Of a stretch of 64,000 nt of DNA, positions 31,900-40,891 are shown piece after piece. The notes below the pieces were generated by a model, which saw only the letters and a list, made by a program, of their open reading frames with translations, was not told the origin of the DNA and made no database searches. The position numbers and the translations under genes were made by a program. Location: contig NZ_JAGINK010000001.1 in assembly GCF_017875955.1 (NCBI RefSeq), forward strand, positions 5,861,501-5,925,500, read 5' to 3'. The DNA comes from Pseudomonas sp. BP8 (GTDB taxonomy: Bacteria > Pseudomonadota > Gammaproteobacteria > Pseudomonadales > Pseudomonadaceae). Position 1 is the stretch's first letter, and each line of letters opens with the position of its first letter.

Positions 31900-32616
31900 T
31901 CAAGCCACCAGGCTAACCGCCAACGGCAGGAACACTGCCGTGGCCACGCCCATCAAGCTCATCGCCAATGCGGCGAAAGCGCCGCATTCATCACCTTCCT
32001 GCAGGGCCACCGAAGTGCCCACCGCGTGCGCAGTCACGCCCAGCGACATGCCACGCGCCTCCGGGCTGTGCACGCCGAAGCGAGTCAACAACGCCGGGCC
32101 GAAAATTGCCCCGATTACGCCAGTGATCAGCACGAACACCGCCGCCAGGGCCGCCACGCCGCCAATCTGCTCGGCCACCAGCATCGCAATGGGCGAGGTC
32201 ACCGACTTCGGCGCCATGGTCATCAGGATCATGTGCTCGGCGCCAAACCACCACCCCAGCAACAGGCAGGCCAGCGTGGCGAACAGGCCTCCGATTACCA
32301 GCGTAGTAAATGTCGGCCAGAACAGCTGGCGGATGCGCCGCAGGTTCAGATACAGCGGCACGGCCAGGGCTACCGTGGCCGGGCCCAGCAGTACGTTCAT
32401 GATCTCGGTGCTTTTGCGGTATTCGCTGTAGTCGATGCCGCACAGCAGCAGGACGCCGATGACCAGCAACATCGAGACCAGTACCGGCTGGAGAAAGATC
32501 CAGCGGGTCTTCTCATAGCCGGCCAGAACCACCTGGTAGGCGCCGAGGGTAATGCCGATGCCGAACAGTGGGTGATGGATGACTGCGTCGAGCGCGCCTT
32601 GCCAGTCGAGGTTCAT
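31900..32616 (-). CDS. lrgB: LrgB/CidB family membrane protein
   Basis: A 238-residue membrane protein with multiple helices and family motifs 'LFGIGITLGAYQ', 'MAPKSVTSPIAMLVAEQIGG' and 'ARGMSLGVTAHAVGTSVAL'. LrgB works with LrgA in control of murein hydrolase activity and, in other bacteria, pyruvate uptake and overflow metabolism. Its start overlaps the lrgA stop (ATGA). Confidence 0.93.
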   Translation of the reverse strand: MNLDWQGALDAVIHHPLFGIGITLGAYQVVLAGYEKTRWIFLQPVLVSMLLVIGVLLLCGIDYSEYRKSTEIMNVLLGPATVALAVPLYLNLRRIRQLFWPTFTTLVIGGLFATLACLLLGWWFGAEHMILMTMAPKSVTSPIAMLVAEQIGGVAALAAVFVLITGVIGAIFGPALLTRFGVHSPEARGMSLGVTAHAVGTSVALQEGDECGAFAALAMSLMGVATAVFLPLAVSLVA

Positions 32617-32981
32617 GAGTGCTCCTCAGGCTTGCCTTGGCGATGCATGAGCTTTTGCATCAGCACACCGACGAAGACCAGCGTTGCCAGGCACGACAGC
32701 ACCAGTGCGCCAGCGATGGCCCAGAAGTCTGCAGCGATATCCTTGGCATAGACCATCACGCCAACCGCCGGCGGTACCAGCAGCAACGGCAGATAGCGCA
32801 GCAGGCTGGAGGCAGCCTCGTTCAGCGGCTTGCCCACCTCGCCTCGGGCCATGAGAAACACCAGCAGCAGTAACAGGCCGATGATCGGCCCTGGCAGGAT
32901 CGGCACAAACAGATGGTTGAGCGCCGTACCCAGCAGCTGAAACAACACCAGCCAGGTCAAACCACGCAACAGCATAAGCAT
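32613..32981 (-). CDS. lrgA: LrgA/CidA family holin-like protein
   Basis: A 122-residue inner-membrane protein with four helices and the motif 'LLGTALNHLFVPILPGPIIG', then 'YLPLLLVPPAVGVMVYAKDI'. Members form oligomeric holin-like pores or regulate them together with LrgB. First gene of the lrgAB pair, with the LON-domain gene downstream. Confidence 0.92.
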   Translation of the reverse strand: MLMLLRGLTWLVLFQLLGTALNHLFVPILPGPIIGLLLLLVFLMARGEVGKPLNEAASSLLRYLPLLLVPPAVGVMVYAKDIAADFWAIAGALVLSCLATLVFVGVLMQKLMHRQGKPEEHS

Positions 32982-33132
32982 CTCCTTCGGGCATGGCGGC
33001 CATTATAAGCACGCTACCGATACCCATAAGCCGATATTCGCCGAAAAGATGGCAACTTGACCGTAACCCCGCGACGTGCTGATCTTGCACATTCGTACCA
33101 CCCGAACAGCAATGACAACCCGGAGAGTCACG

Positions 33133-33588
33133 ATGCCCTATGTACCTGTTGCAGCGCTTTCGCAGTACGTTGGAAAGGAACTTGGACGTTCCGAATGGCT
33201 GAAGATCGATCAGCAACGCATCAACCTGTTCGCGGAAGCAACTGGCGATTTTCAGTTCATTCATGTCGATCCTGAAAAAGCCGCCAAAACGCCGTTCGGC
33301 AGCACCATTGCCCATGGCTTTCTGACCTTGTCGCTGATCCCCAAGCTGATGGAGGACATCCTGGTGCTGCCCGAGGGGCTGAAGATGGTGGTCAACTATG
33401 GCCTGGACAGCGTGCGTTTCATCCAGCCGGTGAAAGTCGACAGCCAGGTGCGGCTGAAGGTCGAGCTGACCGCCGCCACCGAGAAGAAGCCTGGGCAATG
33501 GCTGCTCAAGGTGACCGCGACGCTGGAGATCGAGGGCGAAGAGAAACCGGCCTATATCGCCGAACCGTTGTCGCTGTGTTTCGTCTGA
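33133..33588 (+). CDS. MaoC-like (R)-hydratase/dehydratase
   Basis: Hotdog-fold enzyme of the (R)-specific enoyl-CoA hydratase type, possibly feeding 3-hydroxyacyl-CoA to lipid or polyhydroxyalkanoate metabolism. The 151 residues contain the hydratase-2 motif 'FAEATGDFQFIHVDPEKA' (catalytic Asp/His) and 'FGSTIAHGFLTLSLIPKL'. The start ATG at 33133 has GGAGAG just upstream; the open frame before it has no family similarity. It is divergent from lrgA. Substrate range is unknown. Confidence 0.88.
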   Translation: MPYVPVAALSQYVGKELGRSEWLKIDQQRINLFAEATGDFQFIHVDPEKAAKTPFGSTIAHGFLTLSLIPKLMEDILVLPEGLKMVVNYGLDSVRFIQPVKVDSQVRLKVELTAATEKKPGQWLLKVTATLEIEGEEKPAYIAEPLSLCFV

Positions 33589-33607
33589 TATCCGCTTGAG
33601 GTGCAGC

Positions 33608-33710
33608 GGGCCTCTTCGCTGGGCAAGCCCGCACCTACAGGATCGGTGTTGTTCAGGGACTTTGCGAACGACACCCCCCCTGTAGGAGCGGGCTTGTCCC
33701 GCGAAGGGGG
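33608..33710. repeat. Inverted REP pair
   Basis: REP copies at 33608-33641 and 33679-33710 in opposite orientation with a 37-bp centre. The second has GTCCC instead of GCCCC. They fill most of the space between the MaoC and C13 peptidase genes. Confidence 0.85.
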
Positions 33711-33793
33711 CAACACCGATCGCAACGCCATTCACCTGTCTCAGCCTGCGCATTCTGCGGCATACTCGGCAGATCTATCGCCCGGGATCCGCC

Positions 33794-35527
33794 ATGCGAC
33801 CGCTGCTGCCCCTCGCCCTCACTCTCCTGCTCGCCGCCTGCGGCGAAGGCGAACCGCTGTCGCCACCGGACGCACGCCTGCCAGACGGCGGCCGCTACCG
33901 GGGCCAGGTGGTCGACGGCCTGCTGCAAGGCGAAGGCCGCATCGACTACCCCAATGGCAGCTGGTACGCCGGCACCTTCAACAATGGCCAATGGCACGGC
34001 CTGGGTGAGTGGCACGGCAGCAACGGCGAAGTCTATCGCGGCCAGTTCGCCGGGGGCCTGTTCGACGGGCTGGGCGACCTGAGCACCCCCGGCAGCCATT
34101 ACGCCGGCACCTTCAAGCATGGCCGACGCGATGGCGAAGGCACACTCAAACAGAACGACCAGGTCTACAGCGGCCAGTTCAAGGACGACCAATACGAAGG
34201 CGCCGGCCAACTCGAGCTGATCGACGGCAGTCGCTACCAGGGCCTGTTCGCCAAGGGCAAGCCCAATGGCGCCGGGGTGCGCAGCGATGCCAGTGGCAAC
34301 CAGTTCAGCGGCCGTTTCATCGATGGCCAGTTGCAGGGCAGCGGCACCTACGACAGCGTCGATGGCGAGCAGTACATCGGCGAGTTCAAGGACAACCGCC
34401 TGCAAGGCCGTGGCCGCTACGAGAATGCCGACGGTGACGTGTGGATCGGTGAGTTCAAGGACGGCTCGCTGGATGGCCAGGGTGAGCTGCTCGGCAGCGA
34501 TGGCAGTCGCTACAAGGGCGGCTTTCGCGAATGGCGCTTCTCGGGTGAAGGCCATCTACACCTGGCCGATGGCAGCCAGTACATCGGTGGGTTCAGCGAC
34601 GATGCCTACCAGGGCCATGGTCGCCTGATCCAGGCCAACGGCCGTATCGAGGCCGGCTATTGGGTCAAGGGCGTACGCGTGCGTGACGAGCACGGCAAGC
34701 TGCTCCCCGACCCGCTGGACCTGGCCTTGCTCAACCAGGGCAAGCTGCTTGAAGACGCGCTGGCCAAGCTCCCGCATTCGCAGCCGCCCATCCAGCTGTA
34801 CAGCCTGGTCGTGGCCGGCGATGGCCAGCAGAGCGTGTTCTTGCGCGAGGCCGATTACGTCAGCAACATGCTCAAGGTGCGTTTTGGCGCCCGCGGCCAA
34901 GTCACTCTGGTCAACCACCGCGACCACCTCAGCGACCGGCCGATGGCCACCCGCGAAACCATCACCCGCGCCGCCAAAGCCCTGGCCGAGCGCAGCGGCC
35001 CGGAAGACCTGGTATTCGTCTACCTGACCAGCCACGGCAGCCACGATCATCAACTGGTGCTCGACCAGCCCCGCCTGCAACTGGCAGACCTCTCCGCCGA
35101 TGAATTGGCCAGTGCTTTGGCGCCATTGAAAGATCGCGACAAGGTGGTGGTGATTTCCGCCTGTTATTCGGGCGGCTACATCGCGCCGCTGAAAGATGAG
35201 CGCACCGTGATAATGACCGCCGCGCGGCCTGACCGGGTCTCGTTCGGCTGCTCGGAAGAGGCCGATTTCACCTACTTTGGCGATGCCCTGTTCGCCGAGG
35301 CGCTGAACCAGACCGACGACCTGAAACAGGCGTTTGAACTGGCCCGCGCCAGCGTTGCCGAACGAGAAGCAAGGGAAGGTTTCGAAGCCTCGGAACCGCA
35401 AATCTGGGCCCCGCCGGCAGTACTGGCACATTGGCAACGACTGCGCCAGCAACAGGCCGAAGAAGCCTTGCGCAATGAAGCCCAGACAGCCACGCAGGGG
35501 CAGGAAAAAAAACCGGCCAACCGCTAA
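33794..35527 (+). CDS. Lipoprotein with MORN repeats and a C13 (legumain-like) peptidase domain
   Basis: A 577-residue protein in three parts. Residues 1-16 are a lipoprotein signal (LLLAAC, lipid Cys 16). Residues 34-290 hold about ten or eleven MORN repeats of ~23 residues ('YAGTFNNGQWHGLGEW', 'YIGEFKDNRLQGRGRY' and similar). Residues 330-545 are a caspase-clan C13 domain with catalytic His 414 in 'LTSHGSHDHQ' and Cys 457 in 'VVISACYSGGY'. The family includes legumain and the GPI-transamidase subunit Gpi8. The lipid anchor suggests an envelope location. Substrate and role are unknown. A charged Gln/Glu tail ends the protein. Confidence 0.88.
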   Translation: MRPLLPLALTLLLAACGEGEPLSPPDARLPDGGRYRGQVVDGLLQGEGRIDYPNGSWYAGTFNNGQWHGLGEWHGSNGEVYRGQFAGGLFDGLGDLSTPGSHYAGTFKHGRRDGEGTLKQNDQVYSGQFKDDQYEGAGQLELIDGSRYQGLFAKGKPNGAGVRSDASGNQFSGRFIDGQLQGSGTYDSVDGEQYIGEFKDNRLQGRGRYENADGDVWIGEFKDGSLDGQGELLGSDGSRYKGGFREWRFSGEGHLHLADGSQYIGGFSDDAYQGHGRLIQANGRIEAGYWVKGVRVRDEHGKLLPDPLDLALLNQGKLLEDALAKLPHSQPPIQLYSLVVAGDGQQSVFLREADYVSNMLKVRFGARGQVTLVNHRDHLSDRPMATRETITRAAKALAERSGPEDLVFVYLTSHGSHDHQLVLDQPRLQLADLSADELASALAPLKDRDKVVVISACYSGGYIAPLKDERTVIMTAARPDRVSFGCSEEADFTYFGDALFAEALNQTDDLKQAFELARASVAEREAREGFEASEPQIWAPPAVLAHWQRLRQQQAEEALRNEAQTATQGQEKKPANR

Positions 35528-35553
35528 GCTGTGTGTAACAAGGGAGAGACATC

Positions 35554-36195
35554 ATGTATTTGACGCCTCAGCATGTCCTGCTTGCCGGAGCCACCGGTCT
35601 TACCGGTGAACACCTGCTTGACCGCCTGCTCAACGAACCCACCATCAGCCGGGTACTGGCGCCGACCCGCCGGCCCCTGGCCGAGCATCCGCACCTGGAA
35701 AACCCGGTGGGTGACCCGGCCGTGTTCCTCCCGCAACTGGGCGGGCGCGTCGACATCGCGTTCTGCTGCCTGGGCACCACGCTCAAGCGGGCAGGCTCGG
35801 AGTCGGCGTTTCGCGAGGTTGATCTGGACATGGTGGTGGCCTTCAGCAAGCGCGCGAGGGAGATGGGCGCGCGGCATCTGCTGGTGGTCAGCGCGATAGG
35901 CGCCGATGCCAAGTCGTCGATCTTCTACAACCGGGTCAAGGGCGAGATGGAGCAGGCGCTGCAGGCGCAGGACTGGCCGCAACTGACCATCGTCAGGCCG
36001 TCGCTGCTGCTCGGGGAGCGGATCGAACCGCGCTTGGGTGAGCGTTTGGCGGCGCCGTTTGCGCGGTTCATGCCGGGCAAGTACCGGGGGATCGAGGCGT
36101 GCACGCTGGCCCGGGCGTTGTGGCGGCTGGCGTTGGAAGAGGAAGACGGGATTCGCGTGGTTGAGTCGGATGAGTTGCGCAGGTTAGGCAGGTAG
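35554..36195 (+). CDS. NAD(P)-binding oxidoreductase (atypical SDR)
   Basis: A 213-residue Rossmann-fold protein with the nucleotide-binding start '[19 protein letters not shown]', '[20 protein letters not shown]' and '[26 protein letters not shown]' (named by its ends). The YNRVKGE motif holds the Tyr/Lys pair typical of HTATIP2/YbjT-like atypical SDRs. The substrate is unknown. GGGAGAG precedes the ATG. The last 150 nt show a relaxed, Gly/Leu/Arg-heavy composition. Confidence 0.85.
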   Translation: MYLTPQHVLLAGATGLTGEHLLDRLLNEPTISRVLAPTRRPLAEHPHLENPVGDPAVFLPQLGGRVDIAFCCLGTTLKRAGSESAFREVDLDMVVAFSKRAREMGARHLLVVSAIGADAKSSIFYNRVKGEMEQALQAQDWPQLTIVRPSLLLGERIEPRLGERLAAPFARFMPGKYRGIEACTLARALWRLALEEEDGIRVVESDELRRLGR

Positions 36196-36202
36196 TAATC
36201 TG

Positions 36203-36300
36203 CCGGCCTCTTCGCGGGGCAAGCCCGCTCCTACAGGATCAGCGCTGATCTTCAGAGCCCCCGCTCCTGCAGGAGCGGGCTTGCACCGCGAAGAGGCCGG
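36203..36300. repeat. Inverted REP pair
   Basis: REP copies at 36203-36237 and 36266-36300 in opposite orientation, separated by 28 bp, between the convergent oxidoreductase and YceK-like genes. Confidence 0.9.
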
Positions 36301-36317
36301 CCGCAGCCGCCTCACGT

Positions 36318-36605
36318 TCACAGCCCGCCCGTAGCGTTGAAGCCCACCCCAAGCGCCGTCAACAGCGACAACGGCAGCAACACCGTATCGAGCAGCGCAC
36401 TCCCCGGCAGGTCCAGTCGCGGATACGCTGGCGCCTCAGCGCCAAAGCGGTCTGCCGGACAACACCCACCATTGATCACGTACAGATCAAGCCGCGTCCC
36501 GGCATACACCACCGGCGCGCCGGGCTTGTTGGCATCGAGCGTGCGCACCGTGGCGCAGCCACCCAGCTGAAGCAGCACCAGCAGCCCCAACAGCGGCCAT
36601 TTCAA
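36318..36605 (-). CDS. YceK/YidQ family lipoprotein
   Basis: A 95-residue lipoprotein with signal '[13 protein letters not shown]' and the family core '[14 protein letters not shown]' and '[19 protein letters not shown]'. The start appears to be TTG at 36605, overlapping the ubiX stop (TTGA), as no ATG precedes the signal peptide. Function unknown. It ends the mpl-ubiX operon. Confidence 0.82.
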   Translation of the reverse strand: MKWPLLGLLVLLQLGGCATVRTLDANKPGAPVVYAGTRLDLYVINGGCCPADRFGAEAPAYPRLDLPGSALLDTVLLPLSLLTALGVGFNATGGL

Positions 36606-37231
36606 TCGTCGACCCCATAATGATGCTCACCCCAACGCGGCAGCATGTCCTGGGGAATGTTCAGCAGATTGAGAATGCGCGCGACGACAAAGTCGACCAG
36701 ATCATCAATGGTCTGCGGCTGGTGATAAAACCCAGGCGCCGCCGGCAGAATCACCGCGCCCATCTGCGACAGCTTGAGCATATTCTCCAGGTGAATGGTC
36801 GAAAACGGCGCCTCGCGCGGCACCAGGATCAATTGGCGACGTTCCTTGAGGGTAACGTCCGCGGCGCGCTCGATCAGGTTGTTGCACGCACCAGTGGCGA
36901 TCGCCGACAGGCTGCCCGTCGAGCACGGCACCACCACCATGGCCGCCGGCGCGCCAGAGCCCGAGGCCACCGGCGACATCCAGTCTTCCTTGCCATACAC
37001 GCGGATCTGCCCAGCGGCAGCCCCGGTGTACTCAGTCAGGAAGGTCTGCATCGCCTGGGGCTTGGCCGGCAGTTGTACGTCCGTTTCGGTGGCCATCACC
37101 AATTGCGCCGCCTTGGACACCAAGAAGTGCACTTCGCGGTCTTCGCGCACCAGGCAGTCAAGCAGGCGCAAACCATACTGCGCGCCTGAGGCGCCGGTCA
37201 TGGCCAGGGTGATGCGTTCCGGGCCGCTCAC
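36602..37231 (-). CDS. ubiX: Flavin prenyltransferase UbiX
   Basis: Makes the prenylated FMN cofactor used by the UbiD decarboxylase in ubiquinone synthesis. The 209 residues include '[20 protein letters not shown]', '[20 protein letters not shown]' and '[19 protein letters not shown]', all FMN- and phosphate-site motifs. The start is GTG at 37231, overlapping the mpl stop (GTGA). Confidence 0.96.
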   Translation of the reverse strand: MSGPERITLAMTGASGAQYGLRLLDCLVREDREVHFLVSKAAQLVMATETDVQLPAKPQAMQTFLTEYTGAAAGQIRVYGKEDWMSPVASGSGAPAAMVVVPCSTGSLSAIATGACNNLIERAADVTLKERRQLILVPREAPFSTIHLENMLKLSQMGAVILPAAPGFYHQPQTIDDLVDFVVARILNLLNIPQDMLPRWGEHHYGVDD

Positions 37232-38577
37232 TGCAGGGCCTCGGCCAGCTTGCCGTGCAGGCCGCCAAAGCCGCCGTTGCTCATGATCACCACATGGGTG
37301 CCCGGACGCGCCTGGCCTTTGACCCGCTCGATGATTGCTTCAAGGCTGTCGGCCACCACTGCTGGCACCTTGCACTGGGCGGCAGTACCCGCCAGGTCCC
37401 AGCCGAGGTTGGCTGGGGCGTACCAGATCACCTGGTCGGCATCATTGACGCTCTCCGGCAGGCCATCGCGGTGGGCACCGAGCTTCATCGAGTTGGAGCG
37501 TGGCTCGATCACAGCGATCACCGGCGCTTCGCCAACCCGCTTGCGCAGGCCATCAAGGGTAGTGGCAATGGCAGTCGGGTGGTGGGCGAAGTCATCGTAG
37601 ATGGTCACGCCCTGCACTTCGGCGACCTTTTCCATACGCCGCTTGACGCTCTTGAACGCGCTCAGGCCATCAATGGCCATCGACGGCACTACGCCGACAT
37701 GGCGCGCGGCCGCCAGGGTCGCCAAGGCGTTGGCGACGTTATGCTGGCCGGTCAGCTCCCACTGCACTACCCCTTGGGCGACACCGTCGAACAGCACTTC
37801 GAAATGCGAGCCGTCGGCGCTGAGCAAGCGCGCCTGCCACTGGCCGCCTGCACCGGTGGTCTGCACTGGCGTCCAGCAACCCATGCCGATCACCCGCTCC
37901 AGGGCTGGCTCGGTGGTCGGATGAATGACCAGCCCTTCGCTCGGAATGGTGCGCACCAGATGGTGGAACTGTCGTTCGATAGACGCCAGATCCGGGAAGA
38001 TGTCCGCATGATCGAACTCAAGATTGTTGAGAATCGCGGTCCGCGGGTGGTAATGAACGAACTTCGAACGTTTGTCGAAGAAGGCGCTGTCGTATTCGTC
38101 AGCCTCGACCACGAAGAATGGCGTACCGCCCAGACGCGCCGACACCGAGAAATTCTGCGGCACGCCGCCGATGAGGAAGCCCGGGCTCATGCCCGCATGC
38201 TCCAGGACCCACGCCAGCATGCTGCTGGTGGTGGTCTTGCCGTGGGTACCGGCCACAGCCAGGACCCAGCGACCTTGCAGCACGTGATCGGCCAGCCACT
38301 GCGGGCCGGAAACGTACGGCAGGCCTTTGTTCAGTACATATTCCACCGCCGGGTTGCCCCGCGACATGGCGTTGCCGATCACCACCAGATCAGGCGCTGG
38401 CTCAAGCTGGGCCGGGTCGTAGCCCTGGGTCAGCTCGATGCCCTGAGCTTCGAGCTGAGTGCTCATCGGCGGGTAGACATTGGCGTCGGAGCCGGTGACG
38501 CGATGGCCCAGCTCCTTGGCGAGTACTGCCAAAGAGCCCATGAAGGTGCCGCAAATACCGAGAATATGAATGTGCAT
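37228..38577 (-). CDS. mpl: UDP-MurNAc:tripeptide ligase Mpl
   Basis: Re-attaches recycled murein tripeptide to UDP-MurNAc, bypassing MurC/D/E. The 449 residues have '[20 protein letters not shown]', the ATP loop '[19 protein letters not shown]' and '[19 protein letters not shown]', ending with the Mur ligase C-terminal '[15 protein letters not shown]'. The ATG at 38577 is chosen over 38631 because the conserved protein begins there. Together with ldcA in this window it belongs to murein recycling. Confidence 0.95.
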   Translation of the reverse strand: MHIHILGICGTFMGSLAVLAKELGHRVTGSDANVYPPMSTQLEAQGIELTQGYDPAQLEPAPDLVVIGNAMSRGNPAVEYVLNKGLPYVSGPQWLADHVLQGRWVLAVAGTHGKTTTSSMLAWVLEHAGMSPGFLIGGVPQNFSVSARLGGTPFFVVEADEYDSAFFDKRSKFVHYHPRTAILNNLEFDHADIFPDLASIERQFHHLVRTIPSEGLVIHPTTEPALERVIGMGCWTPVQTTGAGGQWQARLLSADGSHFEVLFDGVAQGVVQWELTGQHNVANALATLAAARHVGVVPSMAIDGLSAFKSVKRRMEKVAEVQGVTIYDDFAHHPTAIATTLDGLRKRVGEAPVIAVIEPRSNSMKLGAHRDGLPESVNDADQVIWYAPANLGWDLAGTAAQCKVPAVVADSLEAIIERVKGQARPGTHVVIMSNGGFGGLHGKLAEALQ

Positions 38578-38643
38578 GATCGACCTCGCAAAACGTCGAG
38601 GCAGGGTAGCCCAGGGCGCGCGAAATCGCACCCGTTGAATCGC

Positions 38644-40623
38644 TCAGCCGGTGCGCGCGATGCCGTGTTTGCGAAGTTTTCGATACAAGGTATTGCGGCT
38701 GATGCCCAAGTGGCTGGCGACGTTGGTCAGGTGCCAGCGGTGTTGCTCGAGCGTAGCGAGCAACGTGTTCCGCTCTGCGTCCTCAAGAGGCGCTAGCCCG
38801 CTGTAGGAGCGGGCTTGCCCCGCGAAGACGTCCGCAGGTTGAACATTGTCGTCTGTGCCGACGCCTTCGCGGGGTAAGCCCGCTGCTACAGGGCGCTCGG
38901 TGCGCTGCATGCTGGCAGGCAAGTCCGATCGTTTGATGCTGTGGTTGTCACACAGCGCCAGCAAGGTGCGCAGCACATTGCGCATCTGCCGCACATTTCC
39001 CGGCCAGGCAAACGCCAGTAACGCCTGGCGCGCTGCCGGGTCGATCTCTACGGGCAGGCCATCCGCTTCCTGCTTTAGCAGAAAGTCCAGCAATTGCCCT
39101 TTGTCACTGCGCTCGCGCACCGCCGGCAGAGGCACCTCCAAGCCATTGAGCCGGTAGTACAGGTCTTCACGGAAACTGCCCTGTTCGACCCGTTCCAGCA
39201 GATTGCGATGGGTAGCGCTGATGATCCGCACGTCCACCGCCTGCGCCTCGCCGCCGATCGGCACCACCTGGCGGTCCTCGAGCACGCGCAGCAGGCGTGT
39301 CTGCAAGGCCAGTGGCATGTCGCCGATTTCGTCCAACAACAGGGTGCCGCCATCGGCCTGCAGCAACTTGCCGCGCATGCCTTCCTTGCGCGCGCCGGTA
39401 AAGCTGCCACCGCGATAGCCGAACAGCTCGCTTTCGATCAGGCTCTCGGGGATCGACGCGCAGTTGATCGCAACGAACGGCTTGTGCCGGCGCTGGCTGG
39501 CCTGGTGCACGGCCTGGGCAAACGCCTCCTTGCCACAGCCGGTTTCGCCGCACAGCAACAGCGGTACGTCACGCTCGAAGACACGCACGGCGCGGCCAAA
39601 GTCAGCTTGCAAGGCGGGATCGAGCAGGCACACCTGCGCCTGCGGTAGATTGCCTGGCAACGGCATGGCCGCCGGCACCGTCCAGCTCGGGGTATGCGCC
39701 TGGCCGCGCAGGCTGGCGAACACCTGGCGCCCGTCACGGGTGTGCAACGGCCAGACCGCGCTGCCTTGCGGCGTGGCCCGACCCAGCAACGCGTCATGAC
39801 TGCAGGAGAAGAACATGTCCACCGGTTTGCCCAGCACGCCCCCGCGGATGCTGCCGAGCAGATTCAAGGCACTCTGATTGACTGCGCAGATCCGCCCATC
39901 GCCATCAAACGCCAGCAGCCCTTCGCTGAACAGCCCGACGGATTCGGCCTGCAGGTGGAAGCGCAGCAGCCACTGGTGCTCGAAATGGCGCAGGAAATAG
40001 CAGCTCTCGATCAGCTTCGCCGACAGATTGACCAAGGCCATGGTGTGGAACTGGCTCTGCCGCGAAACATCGGCCCGCGCTGAAGACACATCGAGCACCG
40101 CCAGCAGCTCGCCGTGCGGGTCGAACACCGGGCTCGCCGAGCAGGTCAGGCCAGTGTGCCGACCGCGAAAGTGTTCGTTCTGGTGAATGGTCAGTGCCTG
40201 GCGCTCGACCAGGCAGGTGCCGATGCCATTGGTACCCTCGCTGGCCTCGCTCCAATCGGCGCCGAGCCACAGTCCGGCACGCTCGAAGATGCGCCGCTCA
40301 GTGGGCGCGGTGACGCAGTTGAGGATCACCCCACGGGCATCGGTAAGCAGCACCGCGTGACCGGCGCCTGACAGCTGCTGGTGCAGGCTGTTCATCTCGC
40401 TGCCGGCGACCTGCAGCACCTGGCGCAGACGCTCGCGGGTTTCCAGCAGGCGGCCATGCTCGAGCACCACGGGCGCCTGGCTGCGCGCCGGATCGAGGTG
40501 ATAGTCCTCCAGGCAGCGCAACCATGAGCGAGCGATGGAGGGGTCGCTGGCCGCGCCACTGGGTTCGCCACGGGCAACCGTGAGCACGTCATGGGCATGT
40601 TGGCTGAACGCATTGCTCTGCAT
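38644..40623 (-). CDS. Sigma-54-dependent activator of the ethanolamine/aldehyde cluster (AcoR-like)
   Basis: A 659-residue enhancer-binding protein. Residues ~70-220 form a GAF-like sensor, ~230-330 a PAS-like region ('GLLAFDGDGRICAVNQSALN'), ~335-550 the AAA+ domain with Walker A 'GETGCGKE' (359-366), 'GGSFTGA' (GAFTGA loop, Ala to Ser), Walker B 'GGTLLLDEIGD', and 615-659 a Fis-type HTH ('ASHLGISRNTLYRKLRKHG'). It is divergent from exaC, which has a -24/-12 promoter, so it most likely activates that operon. Residues ~577-608, the linker before the HTH, are encoded by an inverted REP pair (38801-38893), an odd insertion that keeps the frame. Confidence 0.9.
   Translation of the reverse strand: MQSNAFSQHAHDVLTVARGEPSGAASDPSIARSWLRCLEDYHLDPARSQAPVVLEHGRLLETRERLRQVLQVAGSEMNSLHQQLSGAGHAVLLTDARGVILNCVTAPTERRIFERAGLWLGADWSEASEGTNGIGTCLVERQALTIHQNEHFRGRHTGLTCSASPVFDPHGELLAVLDVSSARADVSRQSQFHTMALVNLSAKLIESCYFLRHFEHQWLLRFHLQAESVGLFSEGLLAFDGDGRICAVNQSALNLLGSIRGGVLGKPVDMFFSCSHDALLGRATPQGSAVWPLHTRDGRQVFASLRGQAHTPSWTVPAAMPLPGNLPQAQVCLLDPALQADFGRAVRVFERDVPLLLCGETGCGKEAFAQAVHQASQRRHKPFVAINCASIPESLIESELFGYRGGSFTGARKEGMRGKLLQADGGTLLLDEIGDMPLALQTRLLRVLEDRQVVPIGGEAQAVDVRIISATHRNLLERVEQGSFREDLYYRLNGLEVPLPAVRERSDKGQLLDFLLKQEADGLPVEIDPAARQALLAFAWPGNVRQMRNVLRTLLALCDNHSIKRSDLPASMQRTERPVAAGLPREGVGTDDNVQPADVFAGQARSYSGLAPLEDAERNTLLATLEQHRWHLTNVASHLGISRNTLYRKLRKHGIARTG
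38801..38893. repeat. Inverted REP pair inside the sigma-54 regulator gene
   Basis: 'CTGTAGGAGCGGGCTTGCCC' plus CGCGAAGACG (38801-38830) faces CGCCTTCGCGGGGTAAGCCC (38862-38881), which continues into GCTGCTACAGGG. The 93 bp span is a multiple of three and is read through as part of the protein (linker before the DNA-binding domain). Confidence 0.85.
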
Positions 40624-40715
40624 GTGTTGTTGTTCTCCGCAGATAGAGCCTCAAGTCAGCATCCTCCACCGCGCAAGGCTTTGCAATGACGCACTGCCAC
40701 GTAAGGCCTGCAACG

Positions 40716-40785
40716 TATCGACAACGGTACAAAGTGTCACCCAAGCCGTGCCAAGGCTGATACGGGAGCACTGTCACCCTTGCTT
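40716..40785. promoter_or_regulatory. Possible activator-binding region upstream of exaC
   Basis: An imperfect palindrome GTATCGACAACGGTAC (40716-40731) is followed by two similar stretches, GTGTCACCC and CTGTCACCC. They lie 50-110 bp upstream of the -24/-12 promoter, where enhancer-binding proteins bind. Evidence is position and symmetry only. Confidence 0.3.
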
Positions 40786-40827
40786 CCTATTGAGCCAAGT
40801 CATTGATCTATAAGGGCCCCAAAGCAG

Positions 40828-40843
40828 TGGCCCGACCTTTGCT
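40828..40843 (+). promoter_or_regulatory. Sigma-54 (-24/-12) promoter of exaC
   Basis: TGGCCCGACCTTTGCT matches the TGGCACG-N4-TTGCW consensus at all key positions except one (A to C), with the correct GG-GC spacing. It lies 49 bp before the exaC start, with a sigma-54 activator gene divergent beside it. Confidence 0.8.
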
Positions 40844-40891
40844 CTACGCTTTTCACTCCCCCAACAAACATAACTAGCCAGGAGACACACC

